From positions 286,669 to 350,668 of the forward strand of contig DHPR01000012.1 of NCBI GenBank assembly GCA_002410925.1: a stretch of DNA of 64,000 bases, in the 5' to 3' direction. Shown here one piece after another: positions 36,900-45,969 of the stretch (positions are counted from its first letter, which is position 1; every line of letters starts with the position of its first letter). Both the position numbers and the translations under genes were made by a program. This DNA comes from UBA5359 sp002410925 [NCBI: bacterium UBP13_UBA5359] (GTDB taxonomy: Bacteria; UBP13; UBA5359). Below the pieces are notes generated by a model. That model was not told where the DNA came from, ran no database searches, and saw only the letters and a program-made list of their open reading frames with translations.

Positions 36900-37953
36900 A
36901 TTGGTTAAAGTTCTAAAGATGCTGGCGCCGGGAACGTCGGTGCGCGAGGGCCTGGAGAATATTGTCAGGGCCAAGGCAGGTGCGTTGATAGTGGTGGCGC
37001 ACGGACCGGAGGTAGAAGCGGTTCTTGACGGTGGCTTTGCCATCAATATAGACTTCAATCCCCACTATCTTTATGAATTGGCCAAAATGGACGGTGCTAT
37101 TGTAGTGGATGACGGCTTTGCCCATATTCTGCGTGTCAATACCCTGCTGATGCCTGATGCCGGTATCTTCTCTCCGGAGACGGGCAGCCGGCATCGGGCA
37201 GCGGACAGAACCGCAAGGCAGACAGGCGCTCTGATTGTAGCCATCTCTGAGCGCAGAGGGTTGATAACCATTTACAAGGGGGAAACCAGATATATTCTCA
37301 AGGATGTTCCGACAATTCTGACAAAGGCTAATCAGGCACTACAGACTATGGAGAAATATCGTTCAGTTCTGGATCAATCGCTGAACAGCCTGAGCATTCT
37401 TGAGTTTGAGGATCTGGTGACGCTTTCTGATGTAGTGACCGCCATTCAACGTGCAGAGATGCTGAACCGTGTCAGCTCTGAAATAGAGCGATACGTTATT
37501 GAGTTGGGTAATGAGGGACGCCTGGTGAATATGCAGATGGAAGAGTTGAATGCCGGGGCAGCGGATGAAGAGAACCTGATTCTCAGGGATTATGTCCAGG
37601 ATGAAGATGTGGCAAGCATCAGGCAGGCGTTGCAAGAGCGAAGCTCAGCCGATCTGCTGGATACGGTGGGTATAGGCAAGGCACTGGGTTTTGTCGGTAT
37701 GTCGACCAGTCTGGATCTGCCGGTCTCGCCGCGCGGCTATCGCCTGTTAAGCAAAATACCTCGGCTGCCCTTTCAACTTCCCGGGCATGTAATCGATAAT
37801 CTGGTCAAATCCTTCGGGACATTGCAGGGTATTATCGAGGCATCTCTTGATGATCTGGATAAGGTTGAGGGAGTAGGCGAGGTTCGGGCGCACATGATCA
37901 AAGACGGGCTTAAGCGCCTACGAGAGGAAGTCTTCCTGGGGCGAAGAGGCTGA
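36889..37953 (+). CDS. disA: DNA integrity scanning protein DisA (diadenylate cyclase)
   Basis: Octameric enzyme that makes c-di-AMP from two ATP and scans DNA; 354 residues. The cyclase motifs KMDGAIVVDDG and GSRHRAADRTA are intact, followed by a helical linker and a C-terminal helix-hairpin-helix DNA-binding domain (DKVEGVGEVRAHMIKDGL). Start is TTG 36889 or GTG 36892 behind GGAGG, overlapping radA. The clpC-radA-disA order is typical of Firmicutes. Confidence 0.97.
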   Translation: MVDELVKVLKMLAPGTSVREGLENIVRAKAGALIVVAHGPEVEAVLDGGFAINIDFNPHYLYELAKMDGAIVVDDGFAHILRVNTLLMPDAGIFSPETGSRHRAADRTARQTGALIVAISERRGLITIYKGETRYILKDVPTILTKANQALQTMEKYRSVLDQSLNSLSILEFEDLVTLSDVVTAIQRAEMLNRVSSEIERYVIELGNEGRLVNMQMEELNAGAADEENLILRDYVQDEDVASIRQALQERSSADLLDTVGIGKALGFVGMSTSLDLPVSPRGYRLLSKIPRLPFQLPGHVIDNLVKSFGTLQGIIEASLDDLDKVEGVGEVRAHMIKDGLKRLREEVFLGRRG

Positions 37954-37956
37954 AGA

Positions 37957-38355
37957 TTATTTAAGGCTGTAAATCCCCAGGGTTCGGATACGCTCATTCT
38001 CTTCACGAATAACCGTATCCAGATCCAGTTCCAGAAGGTTGCAGAGCGCTGCCAGATAAAAGACCGTGGTGCCTATTTCATGAGAGATGGTATCTCGGCA
38101 GTTATCACAGAGCTTACCATCCATATGGCTTTGCATAAAGGTCCGGATATCGGAGTAGCTGACGTCAGGGGGAAGGCACTGTTTATCGGCATCGATTTTT
38201 ATACAGCCGCAGCAGGTAACTGCTTTGGCAATAGCCCGATTAATGCGAGCGCAGTACTCCTGCATTTTGGAAGTAGCATCAAGAATGCTCTTATGGCGTA
38301 TGAGAAACTTGCCGGCTGTTCCCTGTATTTCCTGGGGAGTATTTCTGTCTTCCAT
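37957..38355 (-). CDS. Cysteine-rich protein with MazG-like helical C-terminus
   Basis: A 132-residue protein transcribed toward disA, ending 3 bp from it. The C-terminal half (HEIGTTVFYLAALCNLLELD, then TVIREENERI) resembles the helical core of MazG-type nucleotide pyrophosphohydrolases, but the usual catalytic Asp after ELG is Thr. The middle has several cysteines (CCGC, CDNC) that may bind metal. A likely promoter lies upstream on the minus strand. Function unknown; a degenerate NTP-PPase is the best guess. Confidence 0.6.
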   Translation of the reverse strand: MEDRNTPQEIQGTAGKFLIRHKSILDATSKMQEYCARINRAIAKAVTCCGCIKIDADKQCLPPDVSYSDIRTFMQSHMDGKLCDNCRDTISHEIGTTVFYLAALCNLLELDLDTVIREENERIRTLGIYSLK

Positions 38356-38419
38356 ATAGATGTGATCACTCCAATGCAGATTTTATTAACTATTATTGCG
38401 TATCCGACTTATATACTAT

Positions 38420-38447
38420 AATATATACCGGTACTTTTTCTTGTCAA
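38420..38447 (-). promoter_or_regulatory. Minus-strand promoter for the MazG-like gene
   Basis: On the minus strand TTGACA (38447-38442) is followed after 16 bp by TATATT (38425-38420), about 65 bp before the gene start. Confidence 0.6.
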
Positions 38448-38527
38448 GGAATTGCAAGCGATAAGCAGCCGTCTTTGATTGGTAAAAGATACGGAGTATG
38501 CTTAAATAGCATGGGCAAAGAGAGAAG

Positions 38528-39880
38528 ATGTTCAAAATGAAAAAAATGTATGGAAGCCATTTACAGACCCTGGCGTCAGGAGCCGGACAACGGTATTCAG
38601 GAATTCGAGACGGCCATTGCAGAGTATGGTGCCATTATGCCGCTAAGCCTTTATACTATGGTGCAATTCTGGTGCTATTTCTTCTATGGCTGCTTACCTG
38701 TAACGTCTCTGCCGGAGAAATATATCGCATACGGGCAGTCAATCAGAAGGACGGAGCCATAGAGCTGAGCTCCGACAGGGGTAAGAAATGGGTCTGCGCA
38801 GGCAATGTTCTTGAGCCGGCTACAAGCAATAATCCCAACTCCTTCAGCGCCGGGCGGTGGGTTGAGAACGGTTGTATAGCCGGAGTGGCGACGCACTCTA
38901 TTCATATCAAGGTAGGCTCCTTCTTCCCGGCGGCCGCCGGGAAGAAGGAGAGAGCGGTTCTGATCAGCCTGGTGCCTTGCGATTTCCAGAATATGTCTGT
39001 AAGTGTTATGGTTCGGCAGGCATTAACCTCCTGTATAGTTACCGACATACCGGCCGGAGCATCTATTTTTAGATCCTTTGCTCCATTTGTAGGCAATCAT
39101 GTCTTTCTGGAGAGGGAGGGATCGCTTGTTCCAATCCCTGACAATTACCAGCCTGCAACGGGCGATGTATTCTTGATCGTTGTAGATGCCCCTGTTCGCT
39201 ATCCCGAAGAGATAATCTTTGAAAACAGAGCCGGGGGTAAGGTTACTTCCGTTTATGCTGACGGCAGTTCTGAGGATGTGGCCAGGGTTGTTCGTGCCGT
39301 GGGCGGCGTAGGCCGCTTTGAAGGAACCTCCTGGGCTGGTCCAGGACGAATAACCTCCAATCATCCCGGCGTTATAACGGTATCTACGGCGCCATTTTCG
39401 CGGCAGGCTCTTTTAGCGGATGCATTGAGCGATTTTGCGGCGGAGAGCCGGGGCGGGTTTCAAATTGTTCCCTGGGAACATGCTCGTGATAGCCGGCTGG
39501 AGGGCTCTCAGTGGATGACCGTTGCTTCTCTTAATGATGGTGATCCCCCTATCGGTGGACGCTATCCTCTTTTTAGCCGTTTTATCAGTCTTTCTTATGA
39601 GCCGCAGAGGCCTGAACTATCATCTGAAGTTCAGATTCGCCTGGATGACGGACCCTGGGAGAGTATTCCACAGATAATAGGCAAGGTGGATAATGCTTTT
39701 GAGCCGCCCTACCTCAATGCGTATTATGCAGCCCGAGGACGTCCACGTCATATCTCCGCAGGTATAACGCATATAAGAATATTGTTGCCGCGTCTGGAGC
39801 ACCTTCTTTCCTCGGCACAGATTGAAGCCGGATTGCATCCTGAAGTCGGGCATCCTGCCCGACTTCAGGCAGGGAGCTAA
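38528..39880 (+). CDS. Unrecognised exported or membrane-anchored protein
   Basis: A 450-residue protein I do not recognise. After about 40 hydrophilic residues comes one hydrophobic segment (YYGAILVLFLLWLLTCNVSAG, about 43-63) with a possible signal-peptidase site at VSAG; the rest looks soluble and beta-rich, so it probably lies outside the cytoplasm. ATG with AGAGAG upstream. The last codons form a perfect 14-bp hairpin. It stands alone between disA and folK. The long hydrophilic leader is odd for a signal peptide, so the start may be further in. Confidence 0.7.
   Translation: MFKMKKMYGSHLQTLASGAGQRYSGIRDGHCRVWCHYAAKPLYYGAILVLFLLWLLTCNVSAGEIYRIRAVNQKDGAIELSSDRGKKWVCAGNVLEPATSNNPNSFSAGRWVENGCIAGVATHSIHIKVGSFFPAAAGKKERAVLISLVPCDFQNMSVSVMVRQALTSCIVTDIPAGASIFRSFAPFVGNHVFLEREGSLVPIPDNYQPATGDVFLIVVDAPVRYPEEIIFENRAGGKVTSVYADGSSEDVARVVRAVGGVGRFEGTSWAGPGRITSNHPGVITVSTAPFSRQALLADALSDFAAESRGGFQIVPWEHARDSRLEGSQWMTVASLNDGDPPIGGRYPLFSRFISLSYEPQRPELSSEVQIRLDDGPWESIPQIIGKVDNAFEPPYLNAYYAARGRPRHISAGITHIRILLPRLEHLLSSAQIEAGLHPEVGHPARLQAGS
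39839..39869. repeat. Perfect 14-bp inverted repeat at a gene end
   Basis: CCTGAAGTCGGGCA (39839-39852) pairs with TGCCCGACTTCAGG (39856-39869) around a TCC loop. It lies inside the last codons of the preceding gene and has no T-run after it. It could be a mobile palindromic repeat or an mRNA 3' stabiliser. Confidence 0.7.
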
Positions 39881-39882
39881 GC

Positions 39883-40473
39883 ATGGAAGGCAACCAAGCC
39901 GTAAGGCGCTCGAAGAGCTCCTTGTCAAAAGCATCTCAATGCAGGGCAAATGAACCTCTGTCCTCCGGGCTTCAGATTGCCTATCTCGGCCTGGGTTCTA
40001 ATCTAAATGACAGGGAAGCCTGTTTGTACAGGGCTGTAACCATGCTGTCCAATGTCGGTGTCAGGTGTGTGAAAGCCTCTTCCATTTATGAGAGTGAGCC
40101 TTTTGGCTGCTTAGATCAACCGTTCTTTCTCAATGCTGTTATAAAAGTAAAGACATTCTTATCCGTCCAGGCGCTTCTGACAGCTGCCAAAGATGTAGAG
40201 CGGCGTATGGGCAGGATTTCCGGTCCGCGCTGGGGTCCAAGGCTCATAGATATAGATATATTGTTGTATGATGATGTGGCGCTTGATACAAAGGAATTAA
40301 CGGTGCCGCATCCGGAGCTACGGCATAGAATTTTTGTTCTATTGCCCTTGCACGAGATTGCACCAAGAGTTAACATAAATAGAGATTTGAGCGTGGAAAA
40401 AGCCCTGGAAAGCCTGAATACCAGCCGGGGCATAAAAAAATACGCTCCTTGGAGGTACGGTAATGTCCGATAA
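39883..40473 (+). CDS. folK: 2-amino-4-hydroxy-6-hydroxymethyldihydropteridine pyrophosphokinase
   Basis: HPPK, folate pathway, 196 residues. The core starts at YLGLGSNLNDRE and has the pterin/ATP motif RWGPRLIDIDILLYD and VPHPEL. The first 30 or so residues are a hydrophilic extension not usual in the family. GGGAG precedes the ATG. It overlaps panB, whose product needs the folate derivative methylene-THF; other folate genes are not nearby. Confidence 0.95.
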   Translation: MEGNQAVRRSKSSLSKASQCRANEPLSSGLQIAYLGLGSNLNDREACLYRAVTMLSNVGVRCVKASSIYESEPFGCLDQPFFLNAVIKVKTFLSVQALLTAAKDVERRMGRISGPRWGPRLIDIDILLYDDVALDTKELTVPHPELRHRIFVLLPLHEIAPRVNINRDLSVEKALESLNTSRGIKKYAPWRYGNVR

Positions 40474-41293
40474 AATTACAACGGCGGTTATAAGGGAGAA
40501 AAAGGGAAAAGAAAAAATAGCAGCGCTGACAGCCTACGATATGCCTATGGCCGCTTTGCTGGATGAAGCAGGTATCGATATTCTGCTGGTCGGGGATTCT
40601 GTAGGCAATGTTGTGCTGGGTTATGAGGATACGGTTCCGGTTACTATGGAGGAGATGCTGCATCATGTCAAAGCTGCCAGCCGGGGAAGTGCAAGAAGCC
40701 TTATTGTAGCCGATATGCCCTTTCTCTCCTATGGAGCTGATAAGGTAACGGCGATGATAAATGCCGGCAGATTTCTTAAAGAAGGCGGTGCCAATGCAGT
40801 CAAGATGGAGGGTGGCACAGGAATAGCGCCGCTGGTGGCGCAGATGGTGGAGATAGGCATTCCCGTTATGGGGCATATAGGATTGCAACCGCAATCGATA
40901 AATCAACTGGGAAGCTATAAAGCCAGAGGACGGGAACGGGGGGAGGCAGAGGCTCTGCTTGAATCTGCCAGGGCTCTCGATGAAGCCGGGGTATTTGCAT
41001 TGGTTCTGGAGTGCATTCCACGTCAGCTGGCTGCACAGATAACCGCTGCTATAAGGGTGCCGACCATAGGTATAGGCTCTGGAGAATTTTGCGATGGGCA
41101 AATACTTGTAACCCATGATATACTTGGTCTGGGCAAAAGCGGTGTGCCGCGTTTTGTCCGTCGTTATCTGGATATAAATTCCTTGATGGATGCCGCGGTT
41201 AGGGAGTATGTTTCAGATGTCAGAAGCGGTGAATATCCTTCACCGCAGGAGGGATATGATATGCCCGAGAGTGAGCTGGAAGGATTGAGGTGA
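40463..41293 (+). CDS. panB: 3-methyl-2-oxobutanoate hydroxymethyltransferase
   Basis: First committed step of pantothenate synthesis, using methylene-THF; 276 residues. TAYDMPMAALLDEAGIDILL, the metal-binding VGDSVGNVVLGYEDTVPVT, and VMGHIGLQPQSINQLG are clear PanB signatures. GGAGG 7 nt upstream. It overlaps folK and the next gene. panC and panD are not in the window. Confidence 0.97.
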   Translation: MSDKITTAVIREKKGKEKIAALTAYDMPMAALLDEAGIDILLVGDSVGNVVLGYEDTVPVTMEEMLHHVKAASRGSARSLIVADMPFLSYGADKVTAMINAGRFLKEGGANAVKMEGGTGIAPLVAQMVEIGIPVMGHIGLQPQSINQLGSYKARGRERGEAEALLESARALDEAGVFALVLECIPRQLAAQITAAIRVPTIGIGSGEFCDGQILVTHDILGLGKSGVPRFVRRYLDINSLMDAAVREYVSDVRSGEYPSPQEGYDMPESELEGLR

Positions 41294-42975
41294 GCCGCTT
41301 GCCAACAAAAAAGAGAATTATAGCCAATATAGATCAATGCGAAACACGAATCGGCATTATGGATGATGAGCGCCTTGTGGAAATATATGTGGAGAGGGAA
41401 GAGCGCAATATAGGCAGCATCTATAAGGGAAAGGTGGCCAACGTTTTACCCGGCATGGCGGCTGCTTTTGTAGATATCGGCCTGGAGCGTAATGCTTTTT
41501 TATATGTCGGCGATGTTATACCGGGCACGCTCATTGACGAAGAGGAGATAATTTCACCCGAGGCGAGCATTTCCGAAGCATTGAAGGTCGGCCAGGAGGT
41601 CAAAGTTCAGATCACGAAGAGTCCTATCGGAACCAAAGGTGCCAGAGTGACCACACGCATCAGTTTGCCGGGGCGCTACCTGGTGCTTATGCCGTCCTCT
41701 GACATGGTAGGTGTTTCCCGCCGTCTTTCCGATGAAGGAGAGCGAGAACGTTTGCGTCATATAGCTGAGAAGATACGTCCCAAGGATATGGGAATTATCG
41801 TCAGGACGGCAGCGGAAGGAAGAAGCGAGAAGGATATTGCCAGAGATCTTAACTTTCTGACCTCTCTTTGGAAAAGGATAGGAGAGAGTGCCCGTAAAGC
41901 AACGGCACCGGCTCTTATTCATAAGGAGTACGGGCTGGTATTTCGTATGGTTCGCGATGTCTTCGCTGCCGATATAAGCGAGTTTATTATCGATTCTCTG
42001 CCGGAGTATGAGAAAGTGCTCGATCTTGTCGGCCTGCTTTCGCCTCGTTATAAAAACAGGGTGAAGTTATATGACGGTAAAATACCGATATTTAGCCATT
42101 ATGGCCTGGAAGAGCAGATAGATGAAGCGCTGAAGCGTAAGGTATGGCTTAAATCCGGGGGCTATCTGATTATTGAGGAAGCTGAGGCGCTTACCATTAT
42201 AGACGTCAATACAGGACGATATGTCGGCACCAGGGATCTGGCGCACACCATTCTGACCAATAATCTGGAGGCCGTAAAGGAGATAGCCCGGCAGCTTAGG
42301 CTACGTGATATCGGAGGCATAATAGTTATCGATCTTATCGATATGGATAATGAATCACACCGGGACAAGGTGATAAGAGTTTTTGAAAAGGCCTTGAGCG
42401 AGGATAAGACCAAGAGCAGTATCTCATCCATCAGTAAGCTGGGATTGATTGAAATGACACGCAAGCGTGTCAGCAAAAGCCTGCCGGCGCTTCTTTGTGT
42501 CCCCTGCCCTCTTTGCCATGGTCACGGCCATATTATCTCTGCCGAAACGATGTCCGTACGTATTGAGCGTGAAATGCGCAAAGCGAGCATTGAATATGAA
42601 AGCGGGCGGTTGGTGGTCAGGGCGCATCCGCAGGTGGCTGTCAATCTTATTGGTGCCGATGGAGAGCGTATAGACGGTATTGAGAAATATATCGGCAAAG
42701 AAGTTTATGTACGCGGCGATCAGCGCCTTCATCCGGAAGTTTTCAAGATGGAGCCGGAAAGCCATGTCAGAGAGGGATTGTTTCCTCTGGCAGTGGGCGA
42801 TAGCCTGGCGGTTATCATCGATTCGGTTAATCCTTTTTGTGTAGATGACGGACTGGCTTGGTTTCGCGGCATGATGATAGAAGTAGATAAGGCGGGCAAG
42901 CGCGTCGGCGAAGATGTCAGGATATATATCCGCCAGTTGGAACGTTCCTTTGCCAGGGCGGATATAACAAAGTAA
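41290..42975 (+). CDS. rng: Ribonuclease G/E family endonuclease
   Basis: S1-domain endoribonuclease, 561 residues. The S1 domain is near residues 38-130 (GSIYKGKVANVLPGMAAAFV), the DNase-I-like catalytic core has the two metal-binding Asp motifs IIDVNTGRYVG and IVIDLIDMD, and the zinc-link CVPCPLCHGHG follows. The C-terminal 60 residues are a small beta domain, perhaps TRAM-like, not the long scaffold of RNase E. GTG start overlapping panB. It directly precedes the envelope-glycan cluster. Confidence 0.95.
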   Translation: MSRLPTKKRIIANIDQCETRIGIMDDERLVEIYVEREERNIGSIYKGKVANVLPGMAAAFVDIGLERNAFLYVGDVIPGTLIDEEEIISPEASISEALKVGQEVKVQITKSPIGTKGARVTTRISLPGRYLVLMPSSDMVGVSRRLSDEGERERLRHIAEKIRPKDMGIIVRTAAEGRSEKDIARDLNFLTSLWKRIGESARKATAPALIHKEYGLVFRMVRDVFAADISEFIIDSLPEYEKVLDLVGLLSPRYKNRVKLYDGKIPIFSHYGLEEQIDEALKRKVWLKSGGYLIIEEAEALTIIDVNTGRYVGTRDLAHTILTNNLEAVKEIARQLRLRDIGGIIVIDLIDMDNESHRDKVIRVFEKALSEDKTKSSISSISKLGLIEMTRKRVSKSLPALLCVPCPLCHGHGHIISAETMSVRIEREMRKASIEYESGRLVVRAHPQVAVNLIGADGERIDGIEKYIGKEVYVRGDQRLHPEVFKMEPESHVREGLFPLAVGDSLAVIIDSVNPFCVDDGLAWFRGMMIEVDKAGKRVGEDVRIYIRQLERSFARADITK

Positions 42976-42991
42976 GAGTAGAGGGGTTAAA

Positions 42992-44761
42992 GTGAAGGTA
43001 TTGCGCTTTATATTAGGCTATATAAAAGCTGTTTGGGTACAAATACTCATCGCCCTGATCTGTCTTGGCATCGCTACTTTTTTCAATTTGAAATTGCCCC
43101 ATATTTTTGGAAAGGAATTGTTGGACAACGTTTTTAGCAATAAAGATAGGGAGCTATTGATGAACGTATGCCTGTTAATTATTGCCATCTTTCTCATTAA
43201 AGGCATATTAACCTGGCTTCAGACCTATCTGACGTCTTTTGCCGGACAGCGCATGATATTGAATATGCGTAATGACCTCTACAGCCACCTTCAGGAGCTG
43301 CCGATTAATTTTTATGAAAGAAAGCGTACAGGAGAGGTTATCTCCACTCTGACCAATGATATCAACGTAGTTCAGGGTGCTCTTTCAGGAGGAGTTTTGA
43401 ATATAATCCAGGCTCTGGCCATGCTGGTGGGCGCATTGGTCCTCATGCTGAGGACTGATTGGCAGCTTACATTGCTTACCTTGGGAGTAATGCCGGCTAT
43501 GGCTCTGGTGGTCGGTTTTTTCTCCAACCGTATTCGTGACATTACCGATTCCGTTCAGCGCAAGCTGGCCGACATAACCACCATTATCCAAGAAACGGTT
43601 TCCGGTATCAGGGTGGTGAAATCGTTCAGCATGGAAAAGCATGAGACAAAGCGTTTCAAGGTGGAAAACGAGAAGAACTTTCAGTTTGTCATGCGCAGTG
43701 CCATGGCCAGTGCCACGCTGACACCGGCTATGGATCTTCTTTTTGCCATTGGCGCTGTTGTTATTCTATGGTTCGGCGGTCTGAAGGTGCTGCACGGCAT
43801 TCTCACTACCGGAGAGTTTCTGGCTTTTCTCGGTCTGCTGATGCTGGCAGCCAGTCCTATGTCTATGATGAGCGGCTATGTTAACAGCCTTAGCCAGGCA
43901 GCGGCCGCTCTGTCCAGGCTATATGCTCTTATGCAGGAGCGCCGGGAGATCAAAGATGCACCTGATGCCGTCGATATGCAGACTTTAACCGGCGCCGTCG
44001 TTTTTGACCGGGTCTCTTTTTCCTACGACCGAACGAACAATGTTCTCAATAATATATCTCTTGATATTAAGCCGGGCCTGGTGGTCGCTCTTGTTGGGCC
44101 GAGCGGCGCGGGAAAGAGCACTCTGGTCAACCTCATACCGCGCTTTTATGGTCATTATGAGGGAAGGATATGCATAGATGGCTATGATCTGGATAAGATA
44201 AAGCTATTATCGTTGCGCCGGCAGATAGGTATTGTGCCGCAAGATACTATTCTCTTTGGCGGAACAATCAGAGAGAATATCCGCTATGGCAATCAGGCGG
44301 CCACAGATGAAGAGATACTGGCGGCAGCTAAGGCCGCCAATGCCCATGATTTCATCATGGAATTGCCGGAGGGTTATGAAACAGAAGCGGGAGAGAGAGG
44401 CTTGAAGCTTTCCGGCGGCCAGCGCCAGCGTATAGCCGTGGCCAGAGCCATTCTGCGTGACCCGAAGATACTCATTCTTGATGAAGCGACCTCTTCCCTT
44501 GATACACAAGCAGAGGCATTGGTTCAGGATGCGTTGGAACGTCTTATGAAAGGGCGTACCACCTTTATCATCGCTCACAGGCTGTCCACTATCAGAAAGG
44601 CCGACCTGATAGTGGTCTTGAAGAACGGGCAGATAGCGGAGAAGGGAACGCATGAGCAGCTGCTATCTAAAGACGAGATTTATGCCGGGCTGTATAAGGC
44701 GCAATTTAAAGATGGCTGGGGAGAAGAGCATATGGCTGTTCCGGCGCAGGAAGGGTTATGA
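42992..44761 (+). CDS. MsbA-like ABC transporter (fused permease and ATPase)
   Basis: Half-transporter of 589 residues. Six membrane segments (residues 1-300) precede an ABC domain with Walker A GPSGAGKST, signature LSGGQRQRIAVARAI and Walker B ILILDEATSSLD. Similar to lipid flippases such as MsbA, but the family also moves drugs and peptides. GTG start, AGAGGGG upstream. Overlap with the lipid-A-synthase-related gene supports a role in glycolipid export; no substrate is proven. Confidence 0.9.
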   Translation: MKVLRFILGYIKAVWVQILIALICLGIATFFNLKLPHIFGKELLDNVFSNKDRELLMNVCLLIIAIFLIKGILTWLQTYLTSFAGQRMILNMRNDLYSHLQELPINFYERKRTGEVISTLTNDINVVQGALSGGVLNIIQALAMLVGALVLMLRTDWQLTLLTLGVMPAMALVVGFFSNRIRDITDSVQRKLADITTIIQETVSGIRVVKSFSMEKHETKRFKVENEKNFQFVMRSAMASATLTPAMDLLFAIGAVVILWFGGLKVLHGILTTGEFLAFLGLLMLAASPMSMMSGYVNSLSQAAAALSRLYALMQERREIKDAPDAVDMQTLTGAVVFDRVSFSYDRTNNVLNNISLDIKPGLVVALVGPSGAGKSTLVNLIPRFYGHYEGRICIDGYDLDKIKLLSLRRQIGIVPQDTILFGGTIRENIRYGNQAATDEEILAAAKAANAHDFIMELPEGYETEAGERGLKLSGGQRQRIAVARAILRDPKILILDEATSSLDTQAEALVQDALERLMKGRTTFIIAHRLSTIRKADLIVVLKNGQIAEKGTHEQLLSKDEIYAGLYKAQFKDGWGEEHMAVPAQEGL

Positions 44762-45969
44762 AGGAAAGGATAGATGTGACTAAAGTACTCTTTGTAAGCA
44801 ACGGGTATTCGGAGGATATGATGGCGGCAGCAATTGCCGCGGCAGTACGAAGCAAGACCGGTATGGCCGTAGAGGGATTGCCGCTGGTAGGGCCTGGTCT
44901 CTCTTACACCGGTGCCGGCATTGATATCGAAGGGCCGCATAGGCAGATGCCGCCGGGAGCAGGATTTAGCTTGCGTGATCGCAATCCGACGGCGATATGG
45001 AGGGATATCAAGCACGGTCTGGTTGAGCTAACGCTCAGGCAGATTGCTTATATACGCAGGCAGGCTCGGCTTTATCCCGGTCTGAAGACTGTGGCCGTAG
45101 GTGATGCCTTTGTCTTGTGGATGGCTGGATACGGGTGCTTGCATCCGGTCTTTGTGGATACTCCCATTTCTGCCTATATACGCCCGCATCGGTGGCTGGA
45201 GAAGATAGTGCTCAAGCGGGCAGAGGTTGTCTTCACCCGTGACGAGGCTACAGCGAGGGAGCTGCAAAGCTCGGATATTAACGCCCTCTTTGTCGGCAGC
45301 TCCATGCTGGATTGCCTGGAGATATCCGGATTTGATTTTGGTCTGCCAAGCCGGGACTGTGTAGCCTTGCTGCCCGGCAGCCGTGTTGAAGCCTACGGCA
45401 ATCTGGCGGTGCTGCTGGATATAGCTGCGGATATGGCGGCGCACTGTGAGAAGGGCTTGGATTTTCTGCTGGCAGCGGCGCCTACTCTTACGAAGAACCG
45501 TTTGGAAGAGGTATTTTACAAAGGAGGCTGGAGGTACCTGCCAACGGATGCGGAGCGAGGCATTATTGCTAAGGCTGAATGCGGCCAGGCCAGGCTGGCG
45601 GTAGTCAGGGGTTACTTTGGAGATCTGTTGCTGGCTTCTATCATGGTTATAGGTCAGGCAGGTACAGCCTGTGAGCAGGCTGTCGGTCTGGGACGGCCGC
45701 TGTTGACCTTTCCCGGGGTAGGGCCGCAGATTAGAGAACGTTTTTTGTTGACGCAGAAGCGTTTGTTGGGAGAGGCTGTAGAACTTTTGCCGGCAGATAA
45801 AGAGATTATAACAAGAAGGGCGTTGCAGCTGCTGAATGATCGCTCGCGTCTGGAACATATGTCCCGGGTAGGGCAGGAGCGCATGGGCGGTGGCGGCGGT
45901 GTTGAAGCTATTGCCGATTATCTGTCCCGATCATGCATGATAAAGGAGCAGGCAGATGCTATCCGATAA
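44758..45969 (+). CDS. Lipid-A-disaccharide-synthase-related protein
   Basis: GT-B-fold protein of 403 residues resembling the family called lipid-A-disaccharide synthase-related, found for instance in cyanobacteria. Typical segments are LFVSNGYSEDMMAA at the N-terminus, VFVDTPISAYI, LLPGSRVEAYGNL and MVIGQAGTACEQAVGLGRPL. True LpxB has a related fold but different sequence. Overlaps the ABC gene by 4 bp and the next GT2 gene by 14 bp. It probably glycosylates a lipid for the envelope. Confidence 0.8.
   Translation: MKERIDVTKVLFVSNGYSEDMMAAAIAAAVRSKTGMAVEGLPLVGPGLSYTGAGIDIEGPHRQMPPGAGFSLRDRNPTAIWRDIKHGLVELTLRQIAYIRRQARLYPGLKTVAVGDAFVLWMAGYGCLHPVFVDTPISAYIRPHRWLEKIVLKRAEVVFTRDEATARELQSSDINALFVGSSMLDCLEISGFDFGLPSRDCVALLPGSRVEAYGNLAVLLDIAADMAAHCEKGLDFLLAAAPTLTKNRLEEVFYKGGWRYLPTDAERGIIAKAECGQARLAVVRGYFGDLLLASIMVIGQAGTACEQAVGLGRPLLTFPGVGPQIRERFLLTQKRLLGEAVELLPADKEIITRRALQLLNDRSRLEHMSRVGQERMGGGGGVEAIADYLSRSCMIKEQADAIR

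Noticed and set aside
45028-45858. 276-codon frame antisense to the lipid-A-synthase-related gene
   Set aside because: Composition and low-complexity Gln/Arg-rich product look like a shadow of the real gene on the plus strand, which has clear motifs and overlaps with neighbours.
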